DNA of 64,000 bases, taken from Thelonectria olida (taxonomy: Eukaryota; Ascomycota; Sordariomycetes; Hypocreales; Nectriaceae). Below, one piece after another: positions 52,893 to 64,000 of the stretch. The stretch spans positions 1-64,000 of the forward strand of contig JAGPYM010000032.1 in the NCBI GenBank assembly GCA_020736575.1, given 5' to 3'. How positions within the stretch are numbered: position 1 is the first letter of the stretch; every line of letters starts with the position of its first letter. The position numbers and the translations under genes were made by a program. The notes under the pieces are model-generated. The model did not search any database. It was given only the letters and a program-made list of their open reading frames with translations, and was not told the origin of the DNA.

Positions 52893-52949
52893 TGTGGGTC
52901 CTATGAGGCGTATCCTTCCGGGCGGAATAAATTCATTCATTCATTCATT
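52893..52949 (+). mobile_element. Very short LINE 3' end
   Basis: GGTCCTATGAGGCGTATCCT then CCGGGCGGAATAAA and (TTCA)n. The first part matches the last 30-40 bp of the 3' UTRs of the two longer LINEs (CCCTATGAG... and CCCTATGGGG...). It is a 5'-truncated insertion of only about 50 bp that interrupts the Tc1 fragment. Confidence 0.7.
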
Positions 52950-52983
52950 CCTCCACAACTTCACCATCACGACTACTAATGGA

Positions 52984-53535
52984 ATGGACTCTAATCCATC
53001 TTCTTTCCCTCATAATAACCTTCCAATTCAGCGGTGGTATGTATTGCAAGAAGATCTATTTACAGATATCAATATATGGGCGGCAACTCGAGGCTTTACA
53101 TTTATTATAAGAAGGTCGACTATTGGCAAGTCTGGTCGGCCTACAGTTACATACCCATGCAATCGATTCCGTTCTGGCTGCCAATTTTCAATACTAGCGA
53201 AGGAAGAATGGAGCGAAAATTGGCTTCTTCAGCACCGTACGGAAGCCCGATTTTCTCCACACAATCACGAGCTATACCAAGATAAATTAAGTCAAGACCA
53301 GCCTCGAGACAAGCTTCAAGATAAGCCCCAAGACGAGCCTCAAGACGAGCCTTTACGAGTAAAAAGGCTACCTATATGTAGTAAGTGTCACATAGTCGGC
53401 CATAGAAGAGGTGCAAAATCTTGCCCATTAAAATACAGAAGCACCACCAGGACGCCGTCGCTGATTCTTTTTGCCACCTCAGAACGAATTTTCCCAACCT
53501 GCAAAACCTCCCGACACAGACTCTATATCTACTAA
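52984..53535 (+). CDS. FAR1-type DNA-binding fragment with zinc knuckle
   Basis: 183 aa from ATG at 52984 (MDSNPSSFPHNNLPIQRWYV). Residues 25-95 look like the FAR1/WRKY-GCM1 domain found at the N-terminus of MULE transposases (INIWAATRGFTFIIRRST, YPCNRFRSGCQFSI, HRTEARFSPHNHEL). A repetitive linker (DKLQDKPQDEPQDEP) and a knuckle, CSKCHIVGHRRGAKSCP, follow. The transposase core between them is absent, so this is either an internally deleted MULE remnant or a small domesticated protein. Its last 57 bases overlap the 3' end of the NRPS-like gene on the other strand. Confidence 0.55.
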   Translation: MDSNPSSFPHNNLPIQRWYVLQEDLFTDINIWAATRGFTFIIRRSTIGKSGRPTVTYPCNRFRSGCQFSILAKEEWSENWLLQHRTEARFSPHNHELYQDKLSQDQPRDKLQDKPQDEPQDEPLRVKRLPICSKCHIVGHRRGAKSCPLKYRSTTRTPSLILFATSERIFPTCKTSRHRLYIY

Positions 53536-56500
53536 TTGCGGCCCCCCGCTGCTGTAGACGCTCCTGCTCTGGCTAGCTGTGGAGGAAGCGGGCGAGATCG
53601 GCGCTTCTATGATCGGAGACGATTGGGTCTGTGTCTTTTGATCCTTCCATGTGCGGCTCCTGGTGCACAAGCCTTGAGCGCTAGTGCTGCTCCCGTGCTG
53701 ACGGATGGTATCTTTCCGAGTCAGTAGCTGACTTGAGATGGAGTGGGGCAGGGGCTGCCAGGCGGGGGCTGCCACCAGGGTCGGTGACTCGGACCGAGTG
53801 CTCATCTTCTCGTGGAGAAGCGGCAGGGATAGCGTAGTACTCACACGCAGACGCCGCGCGATAAACCCAAGCATGGCAAACACGGTGGGATTGTCGAGGA
53901 CGTCCTCCGCTGAGACGGTCACCATGTGGATGCCCTTAACCTTGACTTTTCGCAGCTCAAGGTTGAGCTGCCCTGAGAGGACGCGTGCGGGTAGGAGCGA
54001 GTTCTTGATATCGTAGAAGGGCGTCCGGAGAAGCTTCTCTTCCGAGATACACTTAACAGAAGGCTTGATAACTCGATTCCAAACGCCTGCGATGGCTCTT
54101 TTGAGCTCGTAGTACTGTTCTGGTGGTAGTGAATGATCGAGGCTTATCCTCTGGTCTTCCGTCTCATCTATTTGGAGCATCATTCGCTTTGCTGGACTCT
54201 TAGTACCTTCTAATGGCTGTACCGTCGGTTGAGTAAGAGTGTCTGTGCAGGTAAAGGTCTGTATCGCAGCGATGAGCAGCCGCATGCAATCCTCGGCAAA
54301 CTTCATGCTGATACGGTTTTCGGCGAACTTGATCTCGAGAGTCGCTCGCTCGGAACTTTCAATAGTCGAGCAAAGCAGGAGGTCTGGAAGGTCCTGGACC
54401 TCAGGCTGCACTACCTTGTACGTACATACTGTGCCTCCAACATTGAGGGTAGCAGACGAGTCGTAGCCAAACTTAGTTTGGTGATGTACAACAGTGCTGA
54501 ACTGCGTCCATGGTGGCCAATTGGTGCACTCCTGCACGAGCTCTCGGATACCGAAGAAACGATGGCGGCAACTTGATTGGCGCTGGCGCTGAGCATACTG
54601 CATGGTACTGAGGGGTGTACTGTGTTGGGATGGGAAACGGAGGCGCACCGGAATTGTACTCGTAAGAGGGCCCACAGGGGGAATGAGACCAGTGTTGTTT
54701 ATAAACCAGGTATTGTGGTCCTGGATGACTTCACCAAAGAGGACGTCGTTTGACCCGGAGACTTTGGCGAGAACTGTCGCCCAGGCCCCTTTAATGATGA
54801 TGTCATGCGTGATGCAGTAGTAGTCCAATGATTTTGTCTCAACTGTCTGTCGAACTGACTGGATGTGGGATGTCGGGCCGTAGGGTTTGTGATGGGACAC
54901 GACTTCAGTCATCTTTGCCCCTTCAAGCAGCGTTTTCCAATATTCAATGCCCTCGTCATGGCGCGCTGACTTGATTGCTCGCATAGAATCGAAGAAGCTC
55001 GGACGGGCTAAAAGATCGTTCACCCCTTCATAGAGAGACACGAGGTCTTGCAGAAGTATAGACATCGCAGTATCATCAACTTGCACCTTGCTGAGCCTTA
55101 CGACCAATGCACCCTGATCTTCAGCATCAATATACCAGAACGCTGTGACTGGCTCCGCTGGCTTGAATTCAGCTCTTTGCTCCTGCTTTATCAGCTTCTC
55201 AGTGAGGCTGTCCAGTTGCCAGATCGGGCACGAGTACTTCCGGAAGCGGGGCTTGAACGAGCCACGCAAAACCTGGTATACTTCTTGTCCATCGACCACG
55301 AAAGCCGTCCGGAGCATTTTATGCAACTGGGTGAGGGTGTTACAAGCTGACTCAAGCTTCTCGTGCGAGATCGGGCCACGAAAATTCAACACCAGGCAGA
55401 CAACATCTGCACGTGTCTCGTACATGCTTAGCTCGAGGTTCCGGATCTGTACCGACGAAGCCGCTGTGATGTCGAGAATATCTTGCACAGGATGCTGGAT
55501 GTGAGATGGAAGGCCTTTTTCGACAAGCCGGTTGCCTCGCAGCATCATCAAAGTTTCAATCTGACGACACTGTTCTTCTGAGCGCTTATCTGTATAGTCT
55601 GAAGCCCTGCAAACCTCCGTAAGAGTACGTCTCTTGAAAATGTCTGTAAGAGAGACTCTAATGCCAGCTCGCCGGCATGCAACGATGAGATCAGCAGCCA
55701 AGAATCTGTTCCCGCCAGCGGAGAAGAAACTGCTTGTGCTCTCGATTTCCGAGAGCGAGATGCTGAGAACACGTGCCCAAATTGCCCTCATTTCCTCTTC
55801 AGGGCGAGTTAGCGGCAAAGACTTCTGGGCTGGGACCATACGCTGGATTTCCTGTGGGTTCGGAACATTCGCTATCTTGCAGAGTTCGGAATAAGTTAGC
55901 CCGGCGGCCATGCGCTGGAGCTTCTTGCGGTTGACCTTGAGTGATGTGGACATGGGAAAGGCCTTGATTGGGATGAAGACGGTGGGGATGCATTGCTTTG
56001 GGAGAAGAGTTGCGCACGCCTCGGCGTTCTTGATTGATGCCATAAAAAGCTCCTTGAAGATGAAGGTGCGCTCCTTGACCGGGAGGCTAAGACTTTTGAA
56101 TCCATTCGGACCCTCGAAGAGCGCCTCTCCAAGTTCTATGAAAGCGACAAGGACGTTGAGCGAATCGCTAGTCGTGATGGTATCAACAACCACATCCACA
56201 CCTTCTCCAAGACATCGTCGGATTTGTCGTTCTACCTCTGGGATGTCGACTAGAACACCGTCGACAATGACCTCGTCCTGGACACTTGAAATAAATTGAA
56301 CCCGCCCACTGTTTAAGCATCGCACACGATGACCTGTATGTTTATATTGCCGCCTTTGCTCCTCAGTCAGGCTGCGGCGTGTCACCTGAGCGATAAAGGG
56401 CAGATCTGGAGCAAACTTTTGGGGTGCAACGGCCGGACTATCGATGGCCAGCCCGCCAATTGCTCCTTTGGGCGTCAGCTTTCGCGAATCGTGGGGATTG

Positions 56501-59500
56501 AGTACCAAAAAGCGGCCAATTAGAGGCGGCGGGATGATGCTAAGGTCCTTTTCCTTTGTCACTTCCGTGATGGAGATGCCGAGCGGGCAAATATCAGGAG
56601 CGCCATATGCAAGCAGGATGTTCCTGCTTTCCAACCAAGGACTGTAGGTGTCAGGATCGAGCTTGCGTGTGCGGAAGCAGAGGGTTCTAAGAGTGGGCAC
56701 TGCTTTCGGGTTGATTCTGCGAGCTAGCACGCCCGTCATGTATGTCCATGTAACCTCCATCCTGGAAATGGCCCCAGCCAAGTCACTCGTCCGCTCTTCA
56801 GGCGATGGGATGCAAACACAGCCGCCATGAAACATTGTCCCGAGAATTTCGAACAAGGAAACGTCGACATTGAAAGACGAGAGCTGCAGGACCCTGCTCT
56901 CGCTGTTGAGCTTCAATGCTGGGCCCTGAAGAGCAAAGGCGGAACATAGCGATGAGTGTGGGAAGAAGATGCTCCTCGAACGTGCTTTCGTTACTGGCTT
57001 CGGATGAATGAAAACACATGCTGCGTGTTCTGGGTTTGCCTTGCAAGTGGAACCGGACACTTGAGTTGATAAGCTAGCGAAAAAGGTATTGTTGATGATA
57101 ACTGCATCAGAGACGACCGTGCCTACTTGCTTCCCCGCCGACTCTGTGGCAAGAATAAATGGAGGCATAAGATAAGATATAACCGATCTTATGGTGGTTT
57201 GGTCCTGGTAATCGAGCATGACAAAGCTTGCGCCGGCCTGCATCACACCAAGGATCATAACAGGGGCCCAGCGGCTCTTCTCAAGAACGATGGGGATGGT
57301 CACCCCCGACCCTACCCCGTGGTTCACGAGGTAAGTTCCCAGTCTCATCACTAGCGTGGCCAGTTGAAGATAGGTCATTTCGCCGTCCCAGGAGTGGACG
57401 GCGGGGGCATCGGGGCGACCGTGGCAGTGATGAAGGATCACCTCATGAAGGCATGTTGACATCTCCTCCGGTCTTTGGCCCTTGTGCAAGTCCTGAAGGG
57501 TGAGTTGGGCGTGGTCTCGATCAGTAAGGAGGTCGATATCCGCAACTGAACGAGCTTGGTGCTTAATTATGCCACTGATAGCTCGGTCAAAACTGTAGAT
57601 GATCCCCTCGATTTGGTTGCGCGAGAGATGACGACTGCTGAGATTAGCGCGAAGGCGATTGTTGACGAGCATGACCGTGACAGACACTTCGCAATCAGCC
57701 CGATGAGCAGCAGCTAATAAAGAAGGTACGAGAACCTTTGAATTTGCTGCATCAGACTCTCCGCCATTGAAAGGTTTGGAATCATCGAAGAACAGGCAAG
57801 TGTTATACAGCTCCTCGTCCCTTCCGTGAGTGGCATGCTGTATCTCCGCCATTGTCAGATTCTGGTGCTTCTGAAGAGTAACAAAGCTCTCATTCATATC
57901 TTTCAAACACTCGTTGACAACTCGGTTTGGAGAGGCATCGATAGAACATGGCACCGTGTTGGCGAAGCTACCTATAGCTTCACTGATGCTATACAATAGC
58001 TCCTCGTCACGGCCAGAATGTTGATAGCCAAAAGAGACGTGGTCCATTCCGACGAAGACACGTAGGACGATCGCCCAGCCGAGTTGAAGCACTACAGCGG
58101 GCTCCACCGCTAGCCCATGGCAAAAAGCTAAAATTTGCTCGCGAGTTACCTCGAGGTCGAAGTGGTGCAGTTGGGTGGTATCCTCGGCGTGAGAAATCAA
58201 CCGAGGAAACAGACAAGGTCTGGCATGTTCGAGATATGTTTTCCACACCTCCAGGCTATACGCGGTGTCCAGGGAGGAGATATGATAGAGGTATGTGTGT
58301 TGAAGAGCACCGTTGTGCGAAGCGGCCTGGCCTGAATATACCCTACTTAGCTCTATCATTAAGTTGTGAACACTTCGTAGCTGCTGACGTTAGCATGTCA
58401 TGGCCCGGGTTTTTCATTGTAAAATACTCACATCGCAGCTTGCTTGGCTAACATCTATCCTCACCCACGTTTTTGCGGGTGTATGGCATACAGAAAGTCG
58501 ATGACCCGGTTCCAACAATGACGTCCGAGCGATTGACAACTGTGACAACGCTTCTTCACCACTTGAGGAGTCAATGAATAGCATGGTTGGCGATATCATC
58601 TTCAACACAACCTGGTCAAAGACGCCCCCTCGGGACACACTGTCGATGAAGATGCTTCGCAAGGCGGGAGTATTGGCGACGATGCTCTCCCACGCCTTAC
58701 AGAGACGGGTCGCCTCAACAACCTGGCCGTCGGGTGCATGTAACTCATAAATCGCGTGGACATAAAAACTGTCAATACCTTGGCTCTGGCCGATCAAGAT
58801 TTCCTGTTGTGCCGGCGTCACAGGATAGATCGTCTCGATATCTTTGACGCTCGGAAGGCCAGAGCTAGGGACGTGAGCCCTCGAAAGCCTCTGAAGCGCC
58901 TTATAGGAGGTCCTCAAAAGGGGAACATCGGACAAGGTCAGCTCAGACTCGCCATCTCCGAGCCTGGTGATTGTCTCAAAGACCAGTTTCTCAAAGCGCT
59001 GCATCCATGCTTGGATATTGTCCTGATGGTTGCAGTTCTTGTTATAAAGAAATTCCACACGGGTTCCAGAGCCGTCAGTCATCACTGATACCTCGAAGAG
59101 GCCAAGTCTTCCAACTTTTGGACCAATGCCGGATCTTAACAATTCAGAATTCTGTCCAGAAACGGGAACAAGTTCCAGGATGCCGTCCGGTCGCTGGATC
59201 TGTTGAAAGTTATCGGTCCAGTTAAGCATTATCTCCACCGGAACAGCGGCAGAGGTACACTCAAAATTCGAAAGCTCGGAGGTGAAGAAGTGGGGTACGT
59301 CGCGTGGAATCGCATGACGAGTGTCCTTTGCCAGTTTAATGGCTTCAATCAAATCGCTCGTGGCATCTAGTGCAATGCCGACCGGGCATAGAGTTGTAAA
59401 CCACCCCACTGTTTCCATCATGTTGAAGTCAGCTTGAACTGTATCCCGGCCATGGTCCTGTTTCCATAGGGTTGGCGGCCTGCGGTCGGGAAATACATGG

Positions 59501-61236
59501 CAGAAAGAGAGCAGTAGTGATGCTAGGAAGGCATCCACGGTATCCGCTCGCAGCACCTCCCTGCACGACTTCTGTAATTCGAAAGATTGATCGGCAGTTA
59601 AGAAGAAGCTTGTTTGTTGACTGTCGCTGTAAGAGTTCAGATTTCCCTTTGAAACCCAGTAGTCCAAGTCGGCTGGCGTGACCTCGAATGGGAGTGTGGG
59701 CTCAGAAAGCCTGTGATTCATCTCATAGTTCTGGTACTCAGCCCAGTGAGGAAACAGAACCGAGCTCTCAGAAAGCAAAGTATCTTCTTGGAGTAGCTCG
59801 TCAAGGTCGTGCACCACGATGCGCCATGATACCGTATCGACTACTAGTTGATGTGCGACAAGGTAGAGCATTTGTTCGTCGTCGTTCTTCACATACACTG
59901 CTGCAAAAACGGGGCCTTGTATGGGATTGATAGCTGCATCGGCTTTTCCGATGAGGGCCGTAATTTCCTCATCGTTGCCGTCGGTAAGACAGGCAAATAG
60001 ATATGATTTCGAGGCTTGAGGAAGGATCGTTTGTACCCAGTTGTCGTAGACCGACCTAAAACGGGCGCGGAGCATGGCATGGTGGGCTACCATGGCTTCT
60101 ACCGCGACCTCTATATCGTATTCATCGACTTCTCTTTTGGCTCGCAACATGATGCTTTGAGTATATCGATAGTCTGACTCGTTGATGGCATTTGGCTGCA
60201 CCATAGAGTTCATTGACGTTTGGAAGTATAGCTGCTGCATAGGCGCGAGAGGAAAGTACTCCATGTCATCGGAGTCAATCACTATTTCGTCCTCATTTTG
60301 CCATAGTAAACTTGGAGAATCTGGAGGCGACTCGAACTGCTTCTCTCGGGGCAGCGGGTTCATCGCCTGCCTTTGAGGCTCGGGGATTTGGAACTTCATA
60401 ACCTCCTCATAAACAGGCTCGTTGATATTTTGGACCCAGGTCTGCAGGCGTCGTTTGTCAGGTGTCCCGTCCTCATGCTCTGGCACCCATTGTAGGGGGA
60501 CCCAGACCAGCGGCGGGCATGGGTCGATTGCCCATTCCTTCACAGCCATTCCCAGCGAGGAAATCTCCGCCCTCAGGATATCATGTTCGGATCGTGATGG
60601 CAGCGATATATCCTTGGTTTCAGGTGGTGATGTCCCGAAGAAGTTGATGAGCGCAACAAGCTGCCCTTCGAAAGGCCCCGCCCTGGGTGTCAATAGATAG
60701 ACTTTGCTGACTCCTGGGATTGACTTGAGCAGACTCTCCAAATCTTGGCTGGCCGGTTTTGTAGAAGTGCAGAAGTCGACACTGCTCGATTGAATTGACA
60801 AAGACCCGTAAGTGGACGCGGAATGAATCCATTCTCCTTTGGTGAGGTGAGTGGCGTTGTCTGCTCTTGCGCTAGTGCCAAGACTTGAGGGTCTTGATTC
60901 TCCATTGGAGGCCTTAGAGCCCCCGGCCCCAGCATCGGATGCACTGGAGACTGGATAGGATGGAAATGGTGTTATTCGCGTCTGGAGCTGGGCCAGTGTG
61001 GGACAGCTCATGACATCCTCGACCTTAACCTCAATTCCCTTCCTCTTGCAAGCAAGCTTCAACTCTTCAGCAGCTTCCTCATTACCTCCAAGGTCCGTGA
61101 ATGAATCGCACAGAAGGATATCATCCCGTGAAATGTCAAGTGTCTGGGCAACAGCCATGAGCAAGCGTTCTGACGCTGGTTCATCAGAAGATATATTAGG
61201 ATCAAGCTTCGGGAGTTTCAGTCGTTCTTTAACCAT
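53479..61236 (-). CDS. NRPS-like megasynthase with degenerate catalytic motifs
   Basis: 2,569 aa; exons 58432-61236 and 53479-58383 with a 48-nt intron (58384-58431) that joins SQASCD to QLRSVHNLMIEL in phase. Domains and their key motifs: carrier 1, residues 20-80, LGGN (N52, not Ser); epimerisation-type domain about 325-790, AHQLVVDTVSW with Gln463 where the second His belongs; condensation about 797-1230, SQASCDQ for HHxxxDG; adenylation about 1246-1758, with the phosphate loop replaced by FIHPKPVTKARSRS, AYGAPD for YGPTE and YKHTGH for TGD; carrier 2, about 1793-1858, AGGN (N1827); condensation, SKVQVDD (about 2033); carrier-like 3, FYDIKNSLL (S2397 kept but GG lost); then a low-complexity tail. 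The frame is fully open, yet peptide synthesis by this protein looks impossible. Confidence 0.85.
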
Positions 61237-62007
61237 GATGGATGGCGTAGGTCGACCTTGAAGCGCAGGAGAAAGTGGAAGATGTGGCTAGTCGCGACTA
61301 GATGTGACGATCATATGGCGGCGTATTAGGTATTGCTGCGAGGTGGTTCACGCAATCGCTGTGACTTTCAAGGTGAGAGCGTGATGCAACGAGCTACGGG
61401 AAATCTGGGTTTCAAAACATACCCAGGGCATTGAACAATAATATTGTCTAAGTATGGGCTCGAGCAAGATGAAGCCTTGTGTCTTCCCATGGCTCTGCTA
61501 TAATATATTGCAATTCTATTGCCTGCAAAGTAATGAACGACATGTTCTCAGGATTCAAGTCATTAAACCACTTTGAAGTTCAGTCAGCGGGGTCCACTTT
61601 AGCAAAGTCCTGTCAGCACCATCAGCGCGTCGGCTTTGTCGGCCTCCGCCCTAATGCATCTTGCGACATACATTAGTAAAATTAATGGCTAGTTACTAAC
61701 TCAACATGTGCTAGCCAAGCTTGCAGTCGGACGTTTCTCTTTCTGGCCTTTTTTAGGACCCCGGAACTTCGTATAACGTTAGTTCCTACTAGATCAATAT
61801 GCCATATGAAAAGTTACGACGGCCCGCCGCTGCGGACGACCTAAAGGGGGCATAAGTGGCAGGCCAAGAAAGGTCTGGCTATGAAGCTAGACCTTTCGGC
61901 TCTATTGCTATAATTGAACAAAGAGACCTGGTGAGCGGCGAGTGACGGTCCGCAGTTTATGCCTGCTCATGGCTATTCTTAGCTTAATCCATGAATCACT
62001 TTGAGCT
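61237..62007. other. Upstream region of the NRPS-like gene, no gene seen
   Basis: No upstream adenylation domain or other NRPS part is found, so the protein really begins in a carrier domain. An imperfect hairpin (GAAAGGTCTGGC ... GCTAGACCTTTC) lies at about 61873-61901. Confidence 0.5.
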
Positions 62008-62068
62008 GCTCGTAAGCATTGGCCAATTACGTACACATATTTAATGTGACGCTTACTCGATAAGGGCC
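62008..62068. promoter_or_regulatory. Upstream segment shared with O-methyltransferase gene, copy 2
   Basis: GCTCGTAA ... TTGGCCAAT(T)ACGT, then CATAT, TGACG and AAGGGCCCC, aligned with 41041-41100. It lies 772 bp upstream of the NRPS-like ATG, nearly the same distance and same orientation as copy 1 to its gene. Confidence 0.45.
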
Positions 62069-62718
62069 CCTTGTTTCCCGTACACTGCTCGTATAAATCT
62101 GCGACCCAGCAATCCGCAGCCGTGTCAACCGTCGCTACAAACCTTGCCATCAGCCGTGTTTCCCAGAGATAAGACATGATTCATTAAATGGCGGTAGTTA
62201 CGCCACGAAAATTTGGGTGGACATGAGGGATGGAGAATCGGAAGGTGGTGGTAGGTTCCATTAACTTAATCCTTCTCGTAAAACTCAGCCAGTGAGAAGG
62301 GGATGACTTTGGACCCGGACATAAAGACCACATTGGATATCGGAGATAGCGGTTCTGGACCGTCTCAGTCGGCTCAGTGACGGGGGACACCTAGAAGGAG
62401 TCTACTCGATAGACTCAACAGTCAGACAGCCGTACAAGAGCAGAGCGTATCGAGAAAGTCGAGTTGCATTTGGCAGCGAACACAAGAGTGGGACGATGAC
62501 GACCGGCCACCGGATCGGCTGACAATCAGGCAAGGGGGTTCTGGATTGCATTCGAGGAGGTCGTGGAGGAAGTTGGGGAAGGTACCGATGACAGGAGTGG
62601 GATAGAGGAAAATTTCCTGCCAAGGGAGCATGTGCATACTGCGAAACCCACGTTCCAATTCTGAGGGCCGTTTTCTCACCGGGCACGAGTGGTCACGTAA
62701 GTCGTTGACGGGAAGTTA
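62069..62718. other. No recognisable gene
   Basis: Minus-strand frames at 62402-62686 have no recognisable domain. Nothing else is supported. Confidence 0.4.
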
Positions 62719-63500
62719 TCAGCACACGAAGAGCCAGTTTACGTCTTCATATCCCTTTCTTCTCCAAATCATGATTGCTCCTCCTTGGCCATCAGCAGAA
62801 GGCTTAACCACTCCTTCTCCGATTGCACCAGTTTCCATTCTCACGTTTGATCACTTCAATCCAACCACCTCAAATCCTGCGACAAGGGCGCTCGTGAAGC
62901 CCCATATCTCCGCGAATGCGAAGCTTCTGCCCGGACAAAGATGCTTCCCTCCACCAAATGGGAGATATGAAGCCCTTCGTTTTCGCTTCATGTTAACACT
63001 GCCGGCTTTTCCCGCACGAAAACGGTCCGCAATGAACGTATCAGGACGACCACCCCAAGCATCCGCCGCTCGCTGACCACATTACGTTTACACCCGCTCT
63101 GAGTAAGTATGAGTTGCCATCTGTATCAGAAAGAACGGTATCTTTCATGACCCGCCTCGTCCCGAGCACCTGATTCACCAACCGGACCGCTTCGCGATAA
63201 CTGCTGACGAGGAGGGGACACTTGCCTTCCAACTGCGAGATGTCGAGCGTCAGATCGCGACCTTTGCCGTCGGCTCTGTAAGAAATCTGAGCGAGCGGCG
63301 ACACCTCATCGCGGATGCGATCCACAACATTAGGTCACAGCCAGACATTCGTTAGTAACCAATACGCCGCGGGAATTGAGTTTGTTGTCGCGACGAAGAG
63401 GAGAGCCATCTCGAGCTTGGTCACTTCGTCGTTCTTGATACCGCTTTCTCGAGAGACTTTCGCACGGACTTTGGTGATCCAGCCATGGTGCGGATTCTCA
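62719..63500 (-). pseudogene. Cytochrome P450, C-terminal half, broken
   Basis: On the minus strand: I-helix region KLEMALLFVATTNSIPAAYW, then TGA at 63335-63337 inside TNVWL-PNVVDRIRDE; DLTLDISQLEGKCP and the K-helix SYREAVRL (ExxR) near 63195; a frameshift near 63050 between SASGGC and AWGGRPDTFIADRF; heme-binding FGGGKHLCPGR at about 62927-62959; TGA at 62851-62853 after FEVVGLK, while SNVRMETGAI and WRRKGYED continue in frame to 62719. Two stops and one frameshift make it dead. It resembles fungal CYP7/CYP8-like family P450s. Confidence 0.82.
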
Positions 63501-64000
63501 AGACTCACACGCAGCTCAATCCCAATCCCAATGCGGAAACCTCCGGTTGCTAATATTTCACCATGCTAATAGTTCATCGCGCTAACCCATGGGGCAACAA
63601 ATGCCGTCAGCCGGTTTTGTCTACGGTAGCGTTTGACCTCGGCATTATCAAGGGATTAATGAGAACCCGCCTGGCTCTTTCATCATTGGCTGAACTATAC
63701 GAGCTCCTCACCGAGCCAGGCTCCTCTACTCCAGACCCTCAATCCCCTGTCTCAGGCTGTCTTGAGGCTTGTCCAACCTTGCTGGCCGAAGAAAGTCTTC
63801 AAGATATGTTCTGCGTGACCTCGGGCTTGATCACAGATATATCCCTCCCCTAGTTGCTGGCAGGATCGGGTATTTTGTTGTTCTGGGGACGCAGTTTGCG
63901 AAGAATTTCAACGATATCGGTCTAGTTGAATGGATGGGCAAACGCAAAGATTCGTTCATTTTGTATCGAAGGATCAAGTAGAGCAGCCACATGAAGTCTT
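63501..64000. other. Edge region, possibly more of the P450
   Basis: Minus-strand reading gives short protein-like pieces (NPHHGWITKVRAKVSRESGI just at 63440-63500) but no clear N-terminal P450 motifs before the window ends. Confidence 0.4.

Noticed and set aside
61237..62007. Missing adenylation domain upstream of the NRPS-like gene
   Set aside because: No A-domain motif is found in any frame of the upstream 1.4 kb.

Overview
The window is a stretch of filamentous ascomycete (Pezizomycotina) genome. The evidence is short GT-AG introns of about 45-60 nt, fungal secondary-metabolism enzymes, transposon families typical of these fungi (Ty3/gypsy chromovirus, Tad-like LINE, pogo/Fot1, hAT, MULE/FAR1 remnants), and AT-rich patches with paired C-to-T and G-to-A changes that resemble repeat-induced point mutation (RIP). 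The species cannot be named from sequence alone.

Layout. 1-8 kb: a broken P450 C-terminus, a TRI12-like MFS transporter with a one-base frameshift, and an intact LovC-like trans-enoyl reductase. 8-15.2 kb: an AT-rich repeat block, then a full-length Ty3/gypsy chromovirus with identical LTRs. 15.2-22.7 kb: minus-strand OrsD-type zinc-finger genes, one joined in frame to a RecQ helicase in a telomere-linked-helicase-like arrangement, followed downstream by telomere-like repeats. 22.9-28.7 kb: a rhodopsin-like membrane protein, an amino-acid permease fragment, a decayed hAT element and a 5'-truncated LINE. 29.4-32.6 kb: an intact methyltransferase and an intact epoxide-hydrolase-like enzyme. 32.7-38.0 kb: a pogo element split by two other pogo elements, each carrying an intact 551-aa transposase. 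38.2-43.4 kb: a dead Ap4A phosphorylase, an intact O-methyltransferase and an intact SDR. 44.3-53.5 kb: hAT pseudogenes with a MITE inside, a 46-bp-arm palindrome, a full-length LINE with 33 copies of a 9-bp repeat at its 5' end, and Tc1 and FAR1 fragments. 53.5-61.2 kb: a 2,569-aa NRPS-like gene with an open frame but degenerate catalytic motifs. 62.7-63.5 kb: a broken P450.

How it fits together. The reductase, transporter, methyltransferases, SDR, hydrolase, P450s and NRPS-like gene look like parts of one or more biosynthetic clusters pulled apart and partly killed by transposons; the product cannot be predicted. The most unusual signals are (1) tyrosine-recombinase-like residues in the middle of the OrsD-RecQ proteins, (2) the open but apparently non-catalytic NRPS, (3) a textbook -1 frameshift signal and self-priming site in the chromovirus, and (4) a shared 17-bp-period TIR architecture across four pogo-type elements with element-specific motifs.
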